Origin: an uncultured SAR86 cluster bacterium
GTDB lineage: Bacteria > Pseudomonadota > Gammaproteobacteria > Magnimaribacterales > D2472
Length of the DNA: 64,000 nucleotides
Assembly (NCBI GenBank): GCA_902515775.1
Contig: CABXVU010000001.1
Location: forward strand, 92,366-156,365
Direction of reading: 5' to 3'
Shown one piece after another: positions 9,873-17,557 of this stretch. The translations under genes and the position numbers were made by a program. Every line of letters starts with the position of its first letter. Position 1 is the stretch's first letter. The notes under the pieces were generated by a model that was not told the origin of the DNA, ran no database searches, and saw only the letters and a program-made list of their open reading frames with translations.

Positions 9873-10304
9873 ATGTATAAAATTTTAAAAACAAAGGATC
9901 ACCTAACAACATGCAGTGCAAATTATTCTAGACTAAGAAAAATTCTTTGCAGCTTTAAACATGATGTCTATGTTTTTGAAATTCTTAATCATACCCAAAA
10001 AAGTGAAGCTGAATTTATTGTAATTTCACGAACACAGCACACTCTATCTATTGAGGCGAAATTTAAGAACAATGATCTGGCTTTGGTGAATTTTTTATTG
10101 AGAATAAATATTTACATCGATGCAAAATTAGCTGAAGTAGTTTCTTATCAACAGGAAAAACCAGTCCCATTTTTTTCCCCTCAACAATTCAGTCACTCGC
10201 AAGATGAAAAATATCAACAAAATAGAATTCTAACTGAATGGTTAGAGAATATTTTTATAAATGGAGCGGTTGAACTAAAGAAAATAAATTTTTTGAATGA
10301 CTAA
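9873..10304 (+). CDS. yqiB: YqiB family protein (DUF1249)
   Basis: This 143-residue soluble protein matches the YqiB/DUF1249 pattern: an early CSANYSRLRKIL segment, a central beta-rich part with YIDAKLAEVVSYQ, and the C-terminal signature DEKYQQNRILTEWLENIFINGA. The function of the family is unknown. It starts immediately after the stop of the upstream gene and overlaps yqiA by eight bases. The yqiB-yqiA pairing is conserved in Escherichia coli and supports both calls. Confidence 0.85.
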   Translation: MYKILKTKDHLTTCSANYSRLRKILCSFKHDVYVFEILNHTQKSEAEFIVISRTQHTLSIEAKFKNNDLALVNFLLRINIYIDAKLAEVVSYQQEKPVPFFSPQQFSHSQDEKYQQNRILTEWLENIFINGAVELKKINFLND

Positions 10305-10869
10305 AATTTTATATCTTCATGGATTTGCTTCTTCTGCTAATTCAACGAAAGCTAACTTAATAAATACCTTCATTAAAAAAAATACTAAATCAACTCAGAT
10401 TCTGATTCCAGATTTAGATAACGATATAGAAAGTGCATATCTTCAAATTGATTTAATAATAAAAAAAGAATCTCCCTCATCTATCATTGGAAGTTCTTTA
10501 GGTGGTTTTTATGCTACATATTTTTCAAACAAATATAATCTCCGATGTGTAAATATAAATCCAGCTGTTCCACCAATAGACATGTCAGAGTATCTCGGAG
10601 AGAATCAAAACTATTCCACAGGTGAAAAGTTTATTGTCAATGATCATCATTTAAAATTGCTGGAAACAATGAATCAAAAAATTAAATTTTTAAAAAGGCC
10701 AAAAAATTTTTTGACTTTAATTGAATCAGGTGACGAAGTGCTGGATTATAAATATGCAATAAAGTATTTTGCTTCAAGCCAGGTTGAGATTAAATTTGGT
10801 GGAAATCATTCATTTGAAGGCTTTGAAAAATACTTTTTAAAAATTAAAATATTCTTAAATATGCACTAA
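10297..10869 (+). CDS. yqiA: Esterase YqiA
   Basis: This 190-residue alpha/beta hydrolase belongs to the YqiA/UPF0227 family, which has reported acyl-CoA/ester hydrolase activity. The oxyanion strand ILYLHGFASSANSTKA leads the protein. The nucleophile elbow is IGSSLGGFYATY (GxSxG), an acid residue is likely in LIESGDEVLDY, and the histidine is in GGNHSFEGF. It is the last gene of the ubi/yqi run. Its stop codon lies inside the distal NtrC palindrome of the next gene. Confidence 0.9.
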   Translation: MTKILYLHGFASSANSTKANLINTFIKKNTKSTQILIPDLDNDIESAYLQIDLIIKKESPSSIIGSSLGGFYATYFSNKYNLRCVNINPAVPPIDMSEYLGENQNYSTGEKFIVNDHHLKLLETMNQKIKFLKRPKNFLTLIESGDEVLDYKYAIKYFASSQVEIKFGGNHSFEGFEKYFLKIKIFLNMH

Positions 10870-10878
10870 ATAAGTGCA
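10862..10878. promoter_or_regulatory. NtrC binding site, distal
   Basis: TGCACTAAATAAGTGCA is a 17-base inverted repeat that matches the NtrC enhancer consensus (TGCAC, about seven A/T-rich bases, GTGCA). It overlaps the last codons and stop of yqiA. Its centre is 52 bases from the centre of the second site, close to five helical turns, so both would lie on one face of the DNA. Confidence 0.82.
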
Positions 10879-10913
10879 TATTTAAACATTATGCTCTATA
10901 ATATAACTTTTAT

Positions 10914-10930
10914 TGCACTATAAAAGTGCA
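10914..10930. promoter_or_regulatory. NtrC binding site, proximal
   Basis: TGCACTATAAAAGTGCA is a second 17-base NtrC-type palindrome with the same half-sites as the distal copy. It ends only seven bases before the -24 element of the sigma-54 promoter, closer than in classical glnA promoters. It may therefore act mainly in cooperative NtrC binding, or as a governor at high NtrC levels. Confidence 0.8.
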
Positions 10931-10937
10931 TACATAT

Positions 10938-10953
10938 TGGCACTGATATTGCA
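10938..10953 (+). promoter_or_regulatory. Sigma-54 promoter of glnII
   Basis: TGGCAC, five bases, then TTGCA gives the full sigma-54 (RpoN) -24/-12 pattern, with GG and GC dinucleotides exactly ten bases apart. It sits about 50 bases before the glutamine synthetase start and directly downstream of two NtrC palindromes. It would be silent without activated NtrC and ATP hydrolysis. Confidence 0.88.
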
Positions 10954-11000
10954 TACTTATATAGCACTTTAAAAATTTATAACTTTTTAGGAGAAAGATA

Positions 11001-11981
11001 ATGTCAAAATATAAAACATATGAATACATCTGGCTCGATGGTTATCAACCAGAGCCATTTATGAGGAGCAAAGTTAAAGCAACAGATGCAGATACTCCTC
11101 CTGATTGGTCCTTTGATGGTTCATCTACACAACAAGCGGAAGGTGGAAGTTCAGACTGCCTACTTCTTCCAGTAGAAACTTACGAAAATCCAAATGGTCA
11201 TGATTTAGTAATGACTCAAGTTCAATCAGCCGATCATACAACTCATCCATCTAATTTTAGAGCTGCTGCTGCTGAAGTAGTCACAGATGAATGGTGGTTT
11301 GGATTTGAGCAAGAATTTTTCTTTACTGATCCTGAAACAGGCGAGCCTCTTGGATGGGAAAATGGAGAACCAAGAGCACAAGGAGAATTCTATTGTGGTG
11401 TTGGAGCTGGAAATGTTGTTGGTAGAGAAATTTCTGACCATCATCTTCAGGCTTGTCTTGACTTAGGAATCACACTAACGGGTACAAATGCAGAAGTTGC
11501 CCTTGGTCAATGGGAATATCAATGTTTTGGTACTGGAATTAAAGCAGCTGATGATCTTTGGATTAGCAGATATCTACTATATAAAATCGCAGAAGAATAC
11601 GGAGTAGGTGTAAACATTCATCCTAAACCAAAAACTGGTGATTGGAATGGTTCTGGAATGCATACTAACTTTTCTAATGAAGAAATGAGATCAAAAGGCT
11701 CAGAAGAATTATTTTCTTCATTGTGTGACAAGCTTGGCGCAGTTCATGGAGAAGGAATTGCTGCCTATGGTTCAGACAATGACATGAGATTGACAGGTCT
11801 CCATGAGACTCAAAGCATTGATCAATTCTCATATGGAGTTAGCGATCGAGGAGCAAGCATAAGAATCCCAGTATATACAGTTGAGCATAACTGGAACGGT
11901 TATTTAGAAGATAGAAGACCTGCTTCAAATGCAGATCCATATAAAATCTTAGCTCATATTGTTGGAACTCTAACAAAATAA
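11001..11981 (+). CDS. glnII: Glutamine synthetase, type II
   Basis: This enzyme makes glutamine from glutamate and ammonia using ATP. The 326-residue length and motifs are those of the short eukaryote-like GSII, not the roughly 470-residue GSI: YIWLDGYQPEPFMRSK at the N-terminus, PDWSFDGSST, the metal-binding WWFGFEQEFFF, and late catalytic motifs WNGSGMHTNFS and SDRGASIRIP. GSI-type adenylylation is not expected in GSII. The gene has an AGGAGAAAG ribosome site, its own NtrC/sigma-54 promoter, and ntrB-ntrC immediately downstream, so its control by nitrogen status is strongly implied. Confidence 0.95.
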   Translation: MSKYKTYEYIWLDGYQPEPFMRSKVKATDADTPPDWSFDGSSTQQAEGGSSDCLLLPVETYENPNGHDLVMTQVQSADHTTHPSNFRAAAAEVVTDEWWFGFEQEFFFTDPETGEPLGWENGEPRAQGEFYCGVGAGNVVGREISDHHLQACLDLGITLTGTNAEVALGQWEYQCFGTGIKAADDLWISRYLLYKIAEEYGVGVNIHPKPKTGDWNGSGMHTNFSNEEMRSKGSEELFSSLCDKLGAVHGEGIAAYGSDNDMRLTGLHETQSIDQFSYGVSDRGASIRIPVYTVEHNWNGYLEDRRPASNADPYKILAHIVGTLTK

Positions 11982-12014
11982 ATCATAGATTGTATAAGTC
12001 TTATGGAACTATGA

Positions 12015-12034
12015 GCCCTCTATTTTGAGAGGGC
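12015..12034 (+). terminator. Hairpin between glnII and ntrB
   Basis: GCCCTCT (12015-12021) pairs with AGAGGGC (12028-12034) around a six-base loop. Only a weak, interrupted U tract follows. It probably acts as a partial terminator or mRNA-stability hairpin that keeps glnII transcript above ntrBC transcript. Confidence 0.65.
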
Positions 12035-12055
12035 TTAACTTCCTTTCTAAAAAGT

Positions 12056-13144
12056 ATGAATTCTTCTAACTTTCAAGCATTTGATAATTTAAACACTGAA
12101 GTTATTATTTTAGATGGAAATAATTTCGGCTTATTATGGATGAACGAAGCTGCAAAGGCTGCACTTTGGACTCATGATTCATCAAAACTTAGTGGTAAAA
12201 AAATTTCATCATTGCTGGATAAGCAAACTAAGGAGCAAATTGATAAAATTCTTCTAAAATCAAAAAAGAAGTCTGGATCAGTCACAAGAAGAGATTTTGA
12301 GGTTGTTTATCAGTCTGGTAACTCAAGGACAATTGACCTTACAATAACTTTCTCAGAAAAGAAAAATCTTGTATTTATTGAAGCAGTAAATATTGATAAC
12401 CTCAATAAGATTATTGATTCCACAAGAAATTTTTCAACTCAAAAAATAGCTGCTGGTTTAGCAAGAACTCTAGCACATGAGGTAAAAAATCCTTTATCGG
12501 GAATTAAAGGAAGTGCTCAAATTTTAAAGTCTAAATATGAAGATGATTTTTCAAAAAAATTCTTAAAAATTATTGAGGAGGAGACTGATAGACTTAACGA
12601 GATTGTTACCAAAATATTAACTCCAGCAAAGAAACCAACTTTTGAATATTTTAATCTTCATGAATCTTTGCAGCGAGTACTAGCCTTAAGCAGTGCTGAA
12701 TCTCAAGAAAATATAATTATTGAAAGAGACTATGATCCAAGTATCCCTGAAATTTATGGAGACAAAAATTTGTTTATTCAAGCGCTAATTAACATAACTC
12801 AAAATGCTATTCACGCTTGCACAAACTTTGCTAAGGAGCCTTGTCTTCAAATTCAAACTAAAATTTCATACCGACAACCAATAAATGGAACTGTCCACAA
12901 AACATTAGCTGAAATTATTGTCAGAGATAACGGGCCTGGAGTAAGCTCAGAAATTAAGGATCAAATTTTCTTTCCAATGATATCAAGCAAAGAAAATGGA
13001 TCAGGAATTGGACTTTCAATCTCTCAAGACATCATAAGAATTCATGGAGGTGCAATATCCTTTGATCGCAAAGATAATCAAACGATATTTTCAATTTTGA
13101 TACCTATTTCTCGTAACAATATTAATGGAGTTCAAAGTGCCTAA
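12056..13144 (+). CDS. glnL: Nitrogen regulation sensor kinase NtrB
   Basis: NtrB phosphorylates or dephosphorylates NtrC according to nitrogen status, normally through PII protein. The 362-residue cytoplasmic protein has an N-terminal PAS domain (about residues 10-120), a HisKA helix with the phospho-accepting histidine at about residue 141 in LAHEVKNPLSGIKG, an N box (ITQNAIHAC), DNGPGV and GSGIGLSIS. There are no membrane segments, as expected for NtrB. It overlaps ntrC by 20 bases and follows glnII. No PII gene is in the window. Confidence 0.93.
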   Translation: MNSSNFQAFDNLNTEVIILDGNNFGLLWMNEAAKAALWTHDSSKLSGKKISSLLDKQTKEQIDKILLKSKKKSGSVTRRDFEVVYQSGNSRTIDLTITFSEKKNLVFIEAVNIDNLNKIIDSTRNFSTQKIAAGLARTLAHEVKNPLSGIKGSAQILKSKYEDDFSKKFLKIIEEETDRLNEIVTKILTPAKKPTFEYFNLHESLQRVLALSSAESQENIIIERDYDPSIPEIYGDKNLFIQALINITQNAIHACTNFAKEPCLQIQTKISYRQPINGTVHKTLAEIIVRDNGPGVSSEIKDQIFFPMISSKENGSGIGLSISQDIIRIHGGAISFDRKDNQTIFSILIPISRNNINGVQSA

Positions 13145-14513
13145 AATATGGGTAGCAGATGATGATGAAGCTATTCGAATTGTGCTTGAGGAAGGTCTGA
13201 AGGGCGATGGCCTTGAAATAAAGACATTTTCTGATGGTCAATCATTAATAGATGCTTTAAACATAGATAAACCCGATCTCATTATTTCAGATATAAAAAT
13301 GCCTGGCATGCATGGTTATGATCTTTTGAAACATATAAAAAATAATTATGAGAAATTACCTGTAATAATTATGACAGCTTTTACTGACATGCAAGCTGCA
13401 ATTGATTCTTATGGAGGAGGTGCTTTCGAATATATTCCAAAGCCCTTTGATCTTGAAGAAGCTATAATTACTGTGCAAAAAGCTTTAGAGGAGCATAAAG
13501 AATCTAAGCCAAAAAAAGTTTCTAAATCAGAAATCATTGGTTCGGCTCCTTCTATGCAACTTGTTTTTAGATCAATTGGTAAACTTGCTAACACAAATGC
13601 TACTGTCCTAATTCAAGGCGAATCTGGAACAGGGAAAGAATTAGTTTCAAAATCATTGCATAAAAATAGCCCTAGATATGACATGCCATTCATAGCATTA
13701 AACATGGCAGATATTCCGAAGGAGCTAATTGAATCAGAGCTATTTGGGCACGAAAAAGGTGCTTTTACTGGTGCTGTAGAACAAAGAATAGGTAGATTTG
13801 AACAAGCAAATGGCGGAACCCTTTTTCTTGACGAAATTGGAGACATGCCTCTTGAGACTCAAACACGTTTATTAAGAGTCTTATCTAATAAAGAGTTTTT
13901 TAGAGTTGGCGGAGACAAGCCTATCAAGGTAGATGTTCGAATCTTGGCGGCCACACATCAAAGCCTAGAATCACTAGTTGCTTCTGGAACATTTAGAGAA
14001 GACCTATACTACAGATTAAATGTTATCAAAATTGATGTGCCGCCTCTAAGACAACGAAAAGAAGATATTGGCGAACTATCCTCTGCTTTTTTAAAAAGAC
14101 ACGCAGATTCATTAATGGATGATCAAAAGTTTCTGTCTCCAGAAGCCCTACTTGCTTTCACACAATACGATTGGCCAGGAAATGTTAGACAGTTAGAAAA
14201 TATCTGTTATTGGATTGCTCTTATGGCTCCTACTCAAAATGTAAATTTAGAAGATCTGCCTGCTGAAATTAAAAATAATGATCTGCCTGCTGAAGTTGAA
14301 AATGGAACTTGGCAATCAGGATTGTCTAATTGGCTGGGTGAGATTTATCAAAGGAATTCAGAGAATATGCTCGAAATTATTGAACCAGAGTTAGATAAAG
14401 TAATCATTGATTTTGCTTTAGAAAAAGCAGGTGGAAAAAAGCAGGATGCAGCTAAAGTATTGGGTATGGGAAGAAATACTCTCTCAAAAAAAATAAAAGC
14501 TCAAAAAGCTTAA
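13125..14513 (+). CDS. glnG: Nitrogen regulation response regulator NtrC
   Basis: This sigma-54-dependent activator has 462 residues in three domains. The receiver carries the phosphorylated aspartate at about residue 56 (DLIISDIKMPGMHG). The AAA+ domain has Walker A GESGTGKE near 165, the sigma-54-contacting GAFTGA loop near 212 and a TLFLDEIGDMP Walker B. A Fis-type helix-turn-helix ends the protein (KKQDAAKVLGMGRNTLSKKI). It would bind the two TGCAC-GTGCA palindromes ahead of glnII. The start lies inside ntrB; a GTG twelve bases later is an alternative. The stop overlaps convergent grxC by four bases. Confidence 0.95.
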   Translation: MEFKVPKIWVADDDEAIRIVLEEGLKGDGLEIKTFSDGQSLIDALNIDKPDLIISDIKMPGMHGYDLLKHIKNNYEKLPVIIMTAFTDMQAAIDSYGGGAFEYIPKPFDLEEAIITVQKALEEHKESKPKKVSKSEIIGSAPSMQLVFRSIGKLANTNATVLIQGESGTGKELVSKSLHKNSPRYDMPFIALNMADIPKELIESELFGHEKGAFTGAVEQRIGRFEQANGGTLFLDEIGDMPLETQTRLLRVLSNKEFFRVGGDKPIKVDVRILAATHQSLESLVASGTFREDLYYRLNVIKIDVPPLRQRKEDIGELSSAFLKRHADSLMDDQKFLSPEALLAFTQYDWPGNVRQLENICYWIALMAPTQNVNLEDLPAEIKNNDLPAEVENGTWQSGLSNWLGEIYQRNSENMLEIIEPELDKVIIDFALEKAGGKKQDAAKVLGMGRNTLSKKIKAQKA

Positions 14514-14761
14514 CGCAAAGCCTCTAATAAATTTGTAGCTTCATGTAGATCATGCAAATCGTCACATCCTCCAATGTGATTGTCATCAAACCAAATTTGA
14601 GGAACAGATGTTTTTCCTGCTCTTGCAGCCATTTCTGCCCTAAGCTTAGGATTAAAATCAACAGAAATTTCTTTATAAGTAATATTTAATTTTTTTAATA
14701 ATCTTTTGGCTTTATAACAGTATGGGCAAGTTTTTGTTGTGAAAATAGTTACTTCTTTCAT
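14510..14761 (-). CDS. grxC: Glutaredoxin 3 (GrxC)
   Basis: This 83-residue dithiol glutaredoxin reduces protein and glutathione mixed disulfides. It shows the TCPYC active site at residues 11-15, the cis-proline motif TSVPQIWF and the glutathione-binding GGCDDLHDL. It is convergent with ntrC. Its ATG shares one base with the stop of the upstream DUF2141 gene (TAATG), so it is the last gene of a three-gene minus-strand unit. Confidence 0.95.
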   Translation of the reverse strand: MKEVTIFTTKTCPYCYKAKRLLKKLNITYKEISVDFNPKLRAEMAARAGKTSVPQIWFDDNHIGGCDDLHDLHEATNLLEALR

Positions 14762-15198
14762 TATTTTAATTTTATATTTTGTGTAGAATTTCCTTTAACC
14801 TGAAACTTAGCTTGCTCAAAAGATGGTCCAGATAGCGTTCCCATAGCATTATTAGAAAAACCATATTGTTCTTTTGGAATGCCAAGAAAATTTTTATCAA
14901 TTTTCATATTTTTATTTGCATCAATGAAAAGCGCAATAGCATAGATCCCCTCGGGAACATTAATAACAAACTTGTGACTCTCTTTAAGCTCAATAAAAGA
15001 ATCTATTCCTGAAAAAAAACCGCCCTCTGATCTCCCCTCTCCTTTTACAGAACGATCATACGCTTCTGCATTATTATAAATTGCTAAATTTAATATGCCT
15101 GACTTATTTTGTCCGAATATATTTATAGTTAGTTCATCTGCAGTAACATTAAAAGAAATCAAAAAATAAAAAAATAAAAATTTATTATAAAAATTCAT
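14761..15198 (-). CDS. Secreted DUF2141 protein
   Basis: This 145-residue protein has a Sec signal peptide (hydrophobic FLFFYFLISFNVTA) and a single beta-rich DUF2141 domain. Visible landmarks are SGILNLAIYNNAEAYDR near the start, the central GIYAIALFIDANKNMKID and the late GIPKEQYGFSNNA. Family members are periplasmic or outer-surface proteins of unknown function. It lies three bases after the rhodanese gene and overlaps grxC by one base. Confidence 0.85.
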   Translation of the reverse strand: MNFYNKFLFFYFLISFNVTADELTINIFGQNKSGILNLAIYNNAEAYDRSVKGEGRSEGGFFSGIDSFIELKESHKFVINVPEGIYAIALFIDANKNMKIDKNFLGIPKEQYGFSNNAMGTLSGPSFEQAKFQVKGNSTQNIKLK

Positions 15199-15201
15199 AT
15201 G

Positions 15202-15621
15202 CTACTTTACCTTCACCAATGGGAGTCCTTCTTGTTGCCAAGTTGAAATCCCGCCTTGTAATATATGAGTTTCTTTATAACCAAATTTCTGCATTTTTTC
15301 TCCAGCTAAAGCGGCATTTCTTCCCATTTTGCAAATAAGAACTATTGGGCAATCTTGAGCTTTCAATAATTCTTCATTTCTATTTTCTAATTCATTGAAG
15401 GGAATATTGACAGATCCTGCAATTGCTCCAGTTTCAAATTCACTCTTAGGTCTGACATCTAATAAAAGGGCGGATTTTTTATTAACCAAATTAGTAAGTT
15501 GATCGCAATTCACTCTATTACCACCCCTTTTTGTTTCAGAGCGAAACCATAGAATAATAGATAGAAACAATGGCACAGAAAAATACCAATAGTCCATTAA
15601 AAATAAATTGAATTCCAGCAT
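15202..15621 (-). CDS. Membrane-anchored rhodanese-like protein
   Basis: A single N-terminal transmembrane helix (WYFSVPLFLSIILWF) is followed by a rhodanese domain with the CH2-like DVRPKSEF segment and an active-site loop CKMGRNA holding the catalytic cysteine. This resembles YibN, which handles sulfane sulfur. The frame is open to 15678, which would overlap the gpmA start. The ATG at 15621 (or 15597) is preferred because it places the helix at the N-terminus, but neither has a strong ribosome site. In relatives the gene sits next to gpm genes and grxC, as here. Confidence 0.85.
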   Translation of the reverse strand: MLEFNLFLMDYWYFSVPLFLSIILWFRSETKRGGNRVNCDQLTNLVNKKSALLLDVRPKSEFETGAIAGSVNIPFNELENRNEELLKAQDCPIVLICKMGRNAALAGEKMQKFGYKETHILQGGISTWQQEGLPLVKVK

Positions 15622-15666
15622 TAGCTTATTATCGCTTAAAATATATTTATTGGTGAAATTTATATT

Positions 15667-16293
15667 ATGAAAGATCAAAATTTTTTAGTGCTGGTTCGTC
15701 ACGGGCAAAGTGAATGGAATGCCAAAAACCTTTTCACTGGATGGAAAAATCCGGGTTTGACATCTGATGGCAAGAAAGAAGCAATTAAAGCAGGCTCCTT
15801 AATTAAGCAAAGAAACATTCAATTCTCAATGATGTTCACTTCAGCTCTTAAGAGAGCACAAATTACCGGTCAAATAATTTTGGATGGTATAGAGCAAGCT
15901 GATATTGAAGTTGTAAAAGATGAAGCTCTGAATGAAAGAGATTATGGAGATCTTTCTGGCCTTAACAAAGATGATGCGAGAAAAGAATGGGGAGAAAAAC
16001 AGGTTCATATTTGGAGGAGATCTTTTGATGTTCCACCACCAGGTGGGGAGAGTTTAAAGGATACGGCGGAAAGAGTATTACCATTTTTTAATATCTCGAT
16101 CCTACCGAAAATCATAGAAGGTAAAAATATCTTAGTTACTGCTCATGGAAATTCACTCAGATCTTTAGTGATGCAGCTTGATAATTTATCAAGAAAAGAA
16201 GTGATATCTTTGGAAATTCCAACGGGCGCACCAATAATCTACTCCTTTGAAGCTAATGAAAAACCAACTTTCAAAGAGAATCTTTTTGAATAA
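15667..16293 (+). CDS. gpmA: Phosphoglycerate mutase, 2,3-bisphosphoglycerate-dependent
   Basis: GpmA interconverts 2- and 3-phosphoglycerate in glycolysis and gluconeogenesis. The RHG motif LVRHGQSEWNAKNLFTGW carries the phosphorylated histidine. LNERDYGDLSG supplies the acid/base glutamate, and TAHGNSLRSL the second histidine. At 208 residues it is somewhat shorter than the roughly 250-residue E. coli enzyme, as in many alphaproteobacteria-like GpmA forms. It overlaps the preferred start of mutY. Confidence 0.93.
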   Translation: MKDQNFLVLVRHGQSEWNAKNLFTGWKNPGLTSDGKKEAIKAGSLIKQRNIQFSMMFTSALKRAQITGQIILDGIEQADIEVVKDEALNERDYGDLSGLNKDDARKEWGEKQVHIWRRSFDVPPPGGESLKDTAERVLPFFNISILPKIIEGKNILVTAHGNSLRSLVMQLDNLSRKEVISLEIPTGAPIIYSFEANEKPTFKENLFE

Positions 16294-17284
16294 TCAAACA
16301 CAACTAATCTCGCAAAAAATCGTTCAGTGGTACTTGGATAATGGAAGACATGATTTACCATGGAGACATAAGATCACTCCATATAAAATTTGGATTTCTG
16401 AGATTATGCTCCAACAGACTCAGGTAAAAACAGCGACGCCATATTTTAAAAGTTTCATTAAAAAATATCCTACTCAAAAAAAATTATCTGAGGCAAGTGA
16501 AGATCAAATCTTAGCATTGTGGTCTGGGCTTGGCTTCTATAAAAGAGCTAGAAATATATTCAAGACTAAAGAAATTATAAAAGAAAAATATAACAATAGA
16601 TTCCCAAAAGAATTTCATAAATTACTAGAACTTCCCGGAATTGGTAAATCAACTGCTGGAGCAATTATGACTTTGGGTTACCAAAATCCACATCCCATAC
16701 TAGATGGAAATGTCAAAAGAGTAATAACAAGATTAGTCAATCAGAACCTTAATTTAATTAAGGAAAGTGAGTTATGGAAACTGTCTAGCCAATTTCTTAA
16801 TAAGGATAATTGCTTCGCTTATACTCAAGGCATCATGGACTTAGGAGCAACAATTTGCACCCCAACCAACCCATCATGTAAAAATTGCCCCTTACAAAAT
16901 CAATGCGAGTCTGCATTTAATGTAACTATCAATAATAAGAAGGTTTCTAAGCTAAAAAAAGTTATTCCAATGAATTTATCTTTAATTCAAACCAAAGATT
17001 CGTTATTGCTTGTAAAAAATGAAGATAGCTCGATCTGGAAAAATCTATGGATCCCTTTTGAGTCAAGATCGTTAAAAAATAATGCCAGCGGTTTTAAACT
17101 AATATCGAGTCAAGAAATTCAGCATGAACTTACACACAGAGTGCTAAATATAAACTTAAATACATATCTTTCTAAAAGAGAATCTAAAATTAAAACGAAT
17201 AAAAAATACAAATGGATAAAAAAGGATAGAATAGATCAATATGGTCTTCCTAAGCCTATCAGCAAAGTAATAAATGAACTATGA
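16286..17284 (+). CDS. mutY: Adenine DNA glycosylase MutY
   Basis: MutY removes adenine mispaired with 8-oxoguanine. The TTG at 16286, eight bases inside gpmA and preceded by a GAGA stretch, is chosen as start because earlier in-frame ATGs translate only gpmA-overlap sequence. The protein has the catalytic SEIMLQQTQV helix, the helix-hairpin-helix LPGIGKSTAGAI with downstream LDGNVKRV (catalytic aspartate), and a CX6CX2CX5C cluster (CTPTNPSCKNCPLQNQC) for a 4Fe-4S centre. A degenerate NUDIX-like C-terminal domain follows. It overlaps yggX as ATGA. Confidence 0.94.
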   Translation: MNNQTQLISQKIVQWYLDNGRHDLPWRHKITPYKIWISEIMLQQTQVKTATPYFKSFIKKYPTQKKLSEASEDQILALWSGLGFYKRARNIFKTKEIIKEKYNNRFPKEFHKLLELPGIGKSTAGAIMTLGYQNPHPILDGNVKRVITRLVNQNLNLIKESELWKLSSQFLNKDNCFAYTQGIMDLGATICTPTNPSCKNCPLQNQCESAFNVTINNKKVSKLKKVIPMNLSLIQTKDSLLLVKNEDSSIWKNLWIPFESRSLKNNASGFKLISSQEIQHELTHRVLNINLNTYLSKRESKIKTNKKYKWIKKDRIDQYGLPKPISKVINEL

Positions 17285-17550
17285 ATAAAACAGTTTTTTG
17301 TAAGAAGCTTCAAAAAAAATTACCCGCAATGACAATACCTCCAATGCCAGGTAGAAAAGGAATAGAGTTAATGGAAACTGTATCATCAGAAGCATGGGAA
17401 TCTTGGAAATCTCATCAGACAACTCTTATTAATGAAAAACATTTAGATCTTTCAAAAGACGAAGACCGTCAATGGCTACTAGAGCAAATGGAAAAATACT
17501 TTAATAATGAAGAAGTAGAACAAGCATCTGGATTTAAAGCATTGGATTAA
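17281..17550 (+). CDS. yggX: YggX, iron-trafficking/oxidative-damage protection protein
   Basis: This 89-residue protein matches YggX over its full length: KTVFCKKLQKKLP at the start with the conserved cysteine, PPMPGRKG, then SSEAWESWKSHQTTLINE and DRQWLLEQMEKYF. YggX is linked to Fe(II) handling and protection of Fe-S enzymes such as MutY, and mutY-yggX is a conserved gammaproteobacterial pair. Its start overlaps the mutY stop. Confidence 0.95.
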   Translation: MNKTVFCKKLQKKLPAMTIPPMPGRKGIELMETVSSEAWESWKSHQTTLINEKHLDLSKDEDRQWLLEQMEKYFNNEEVEQASGFKALD

Positions 17551-17557
17551 ACCTTAA

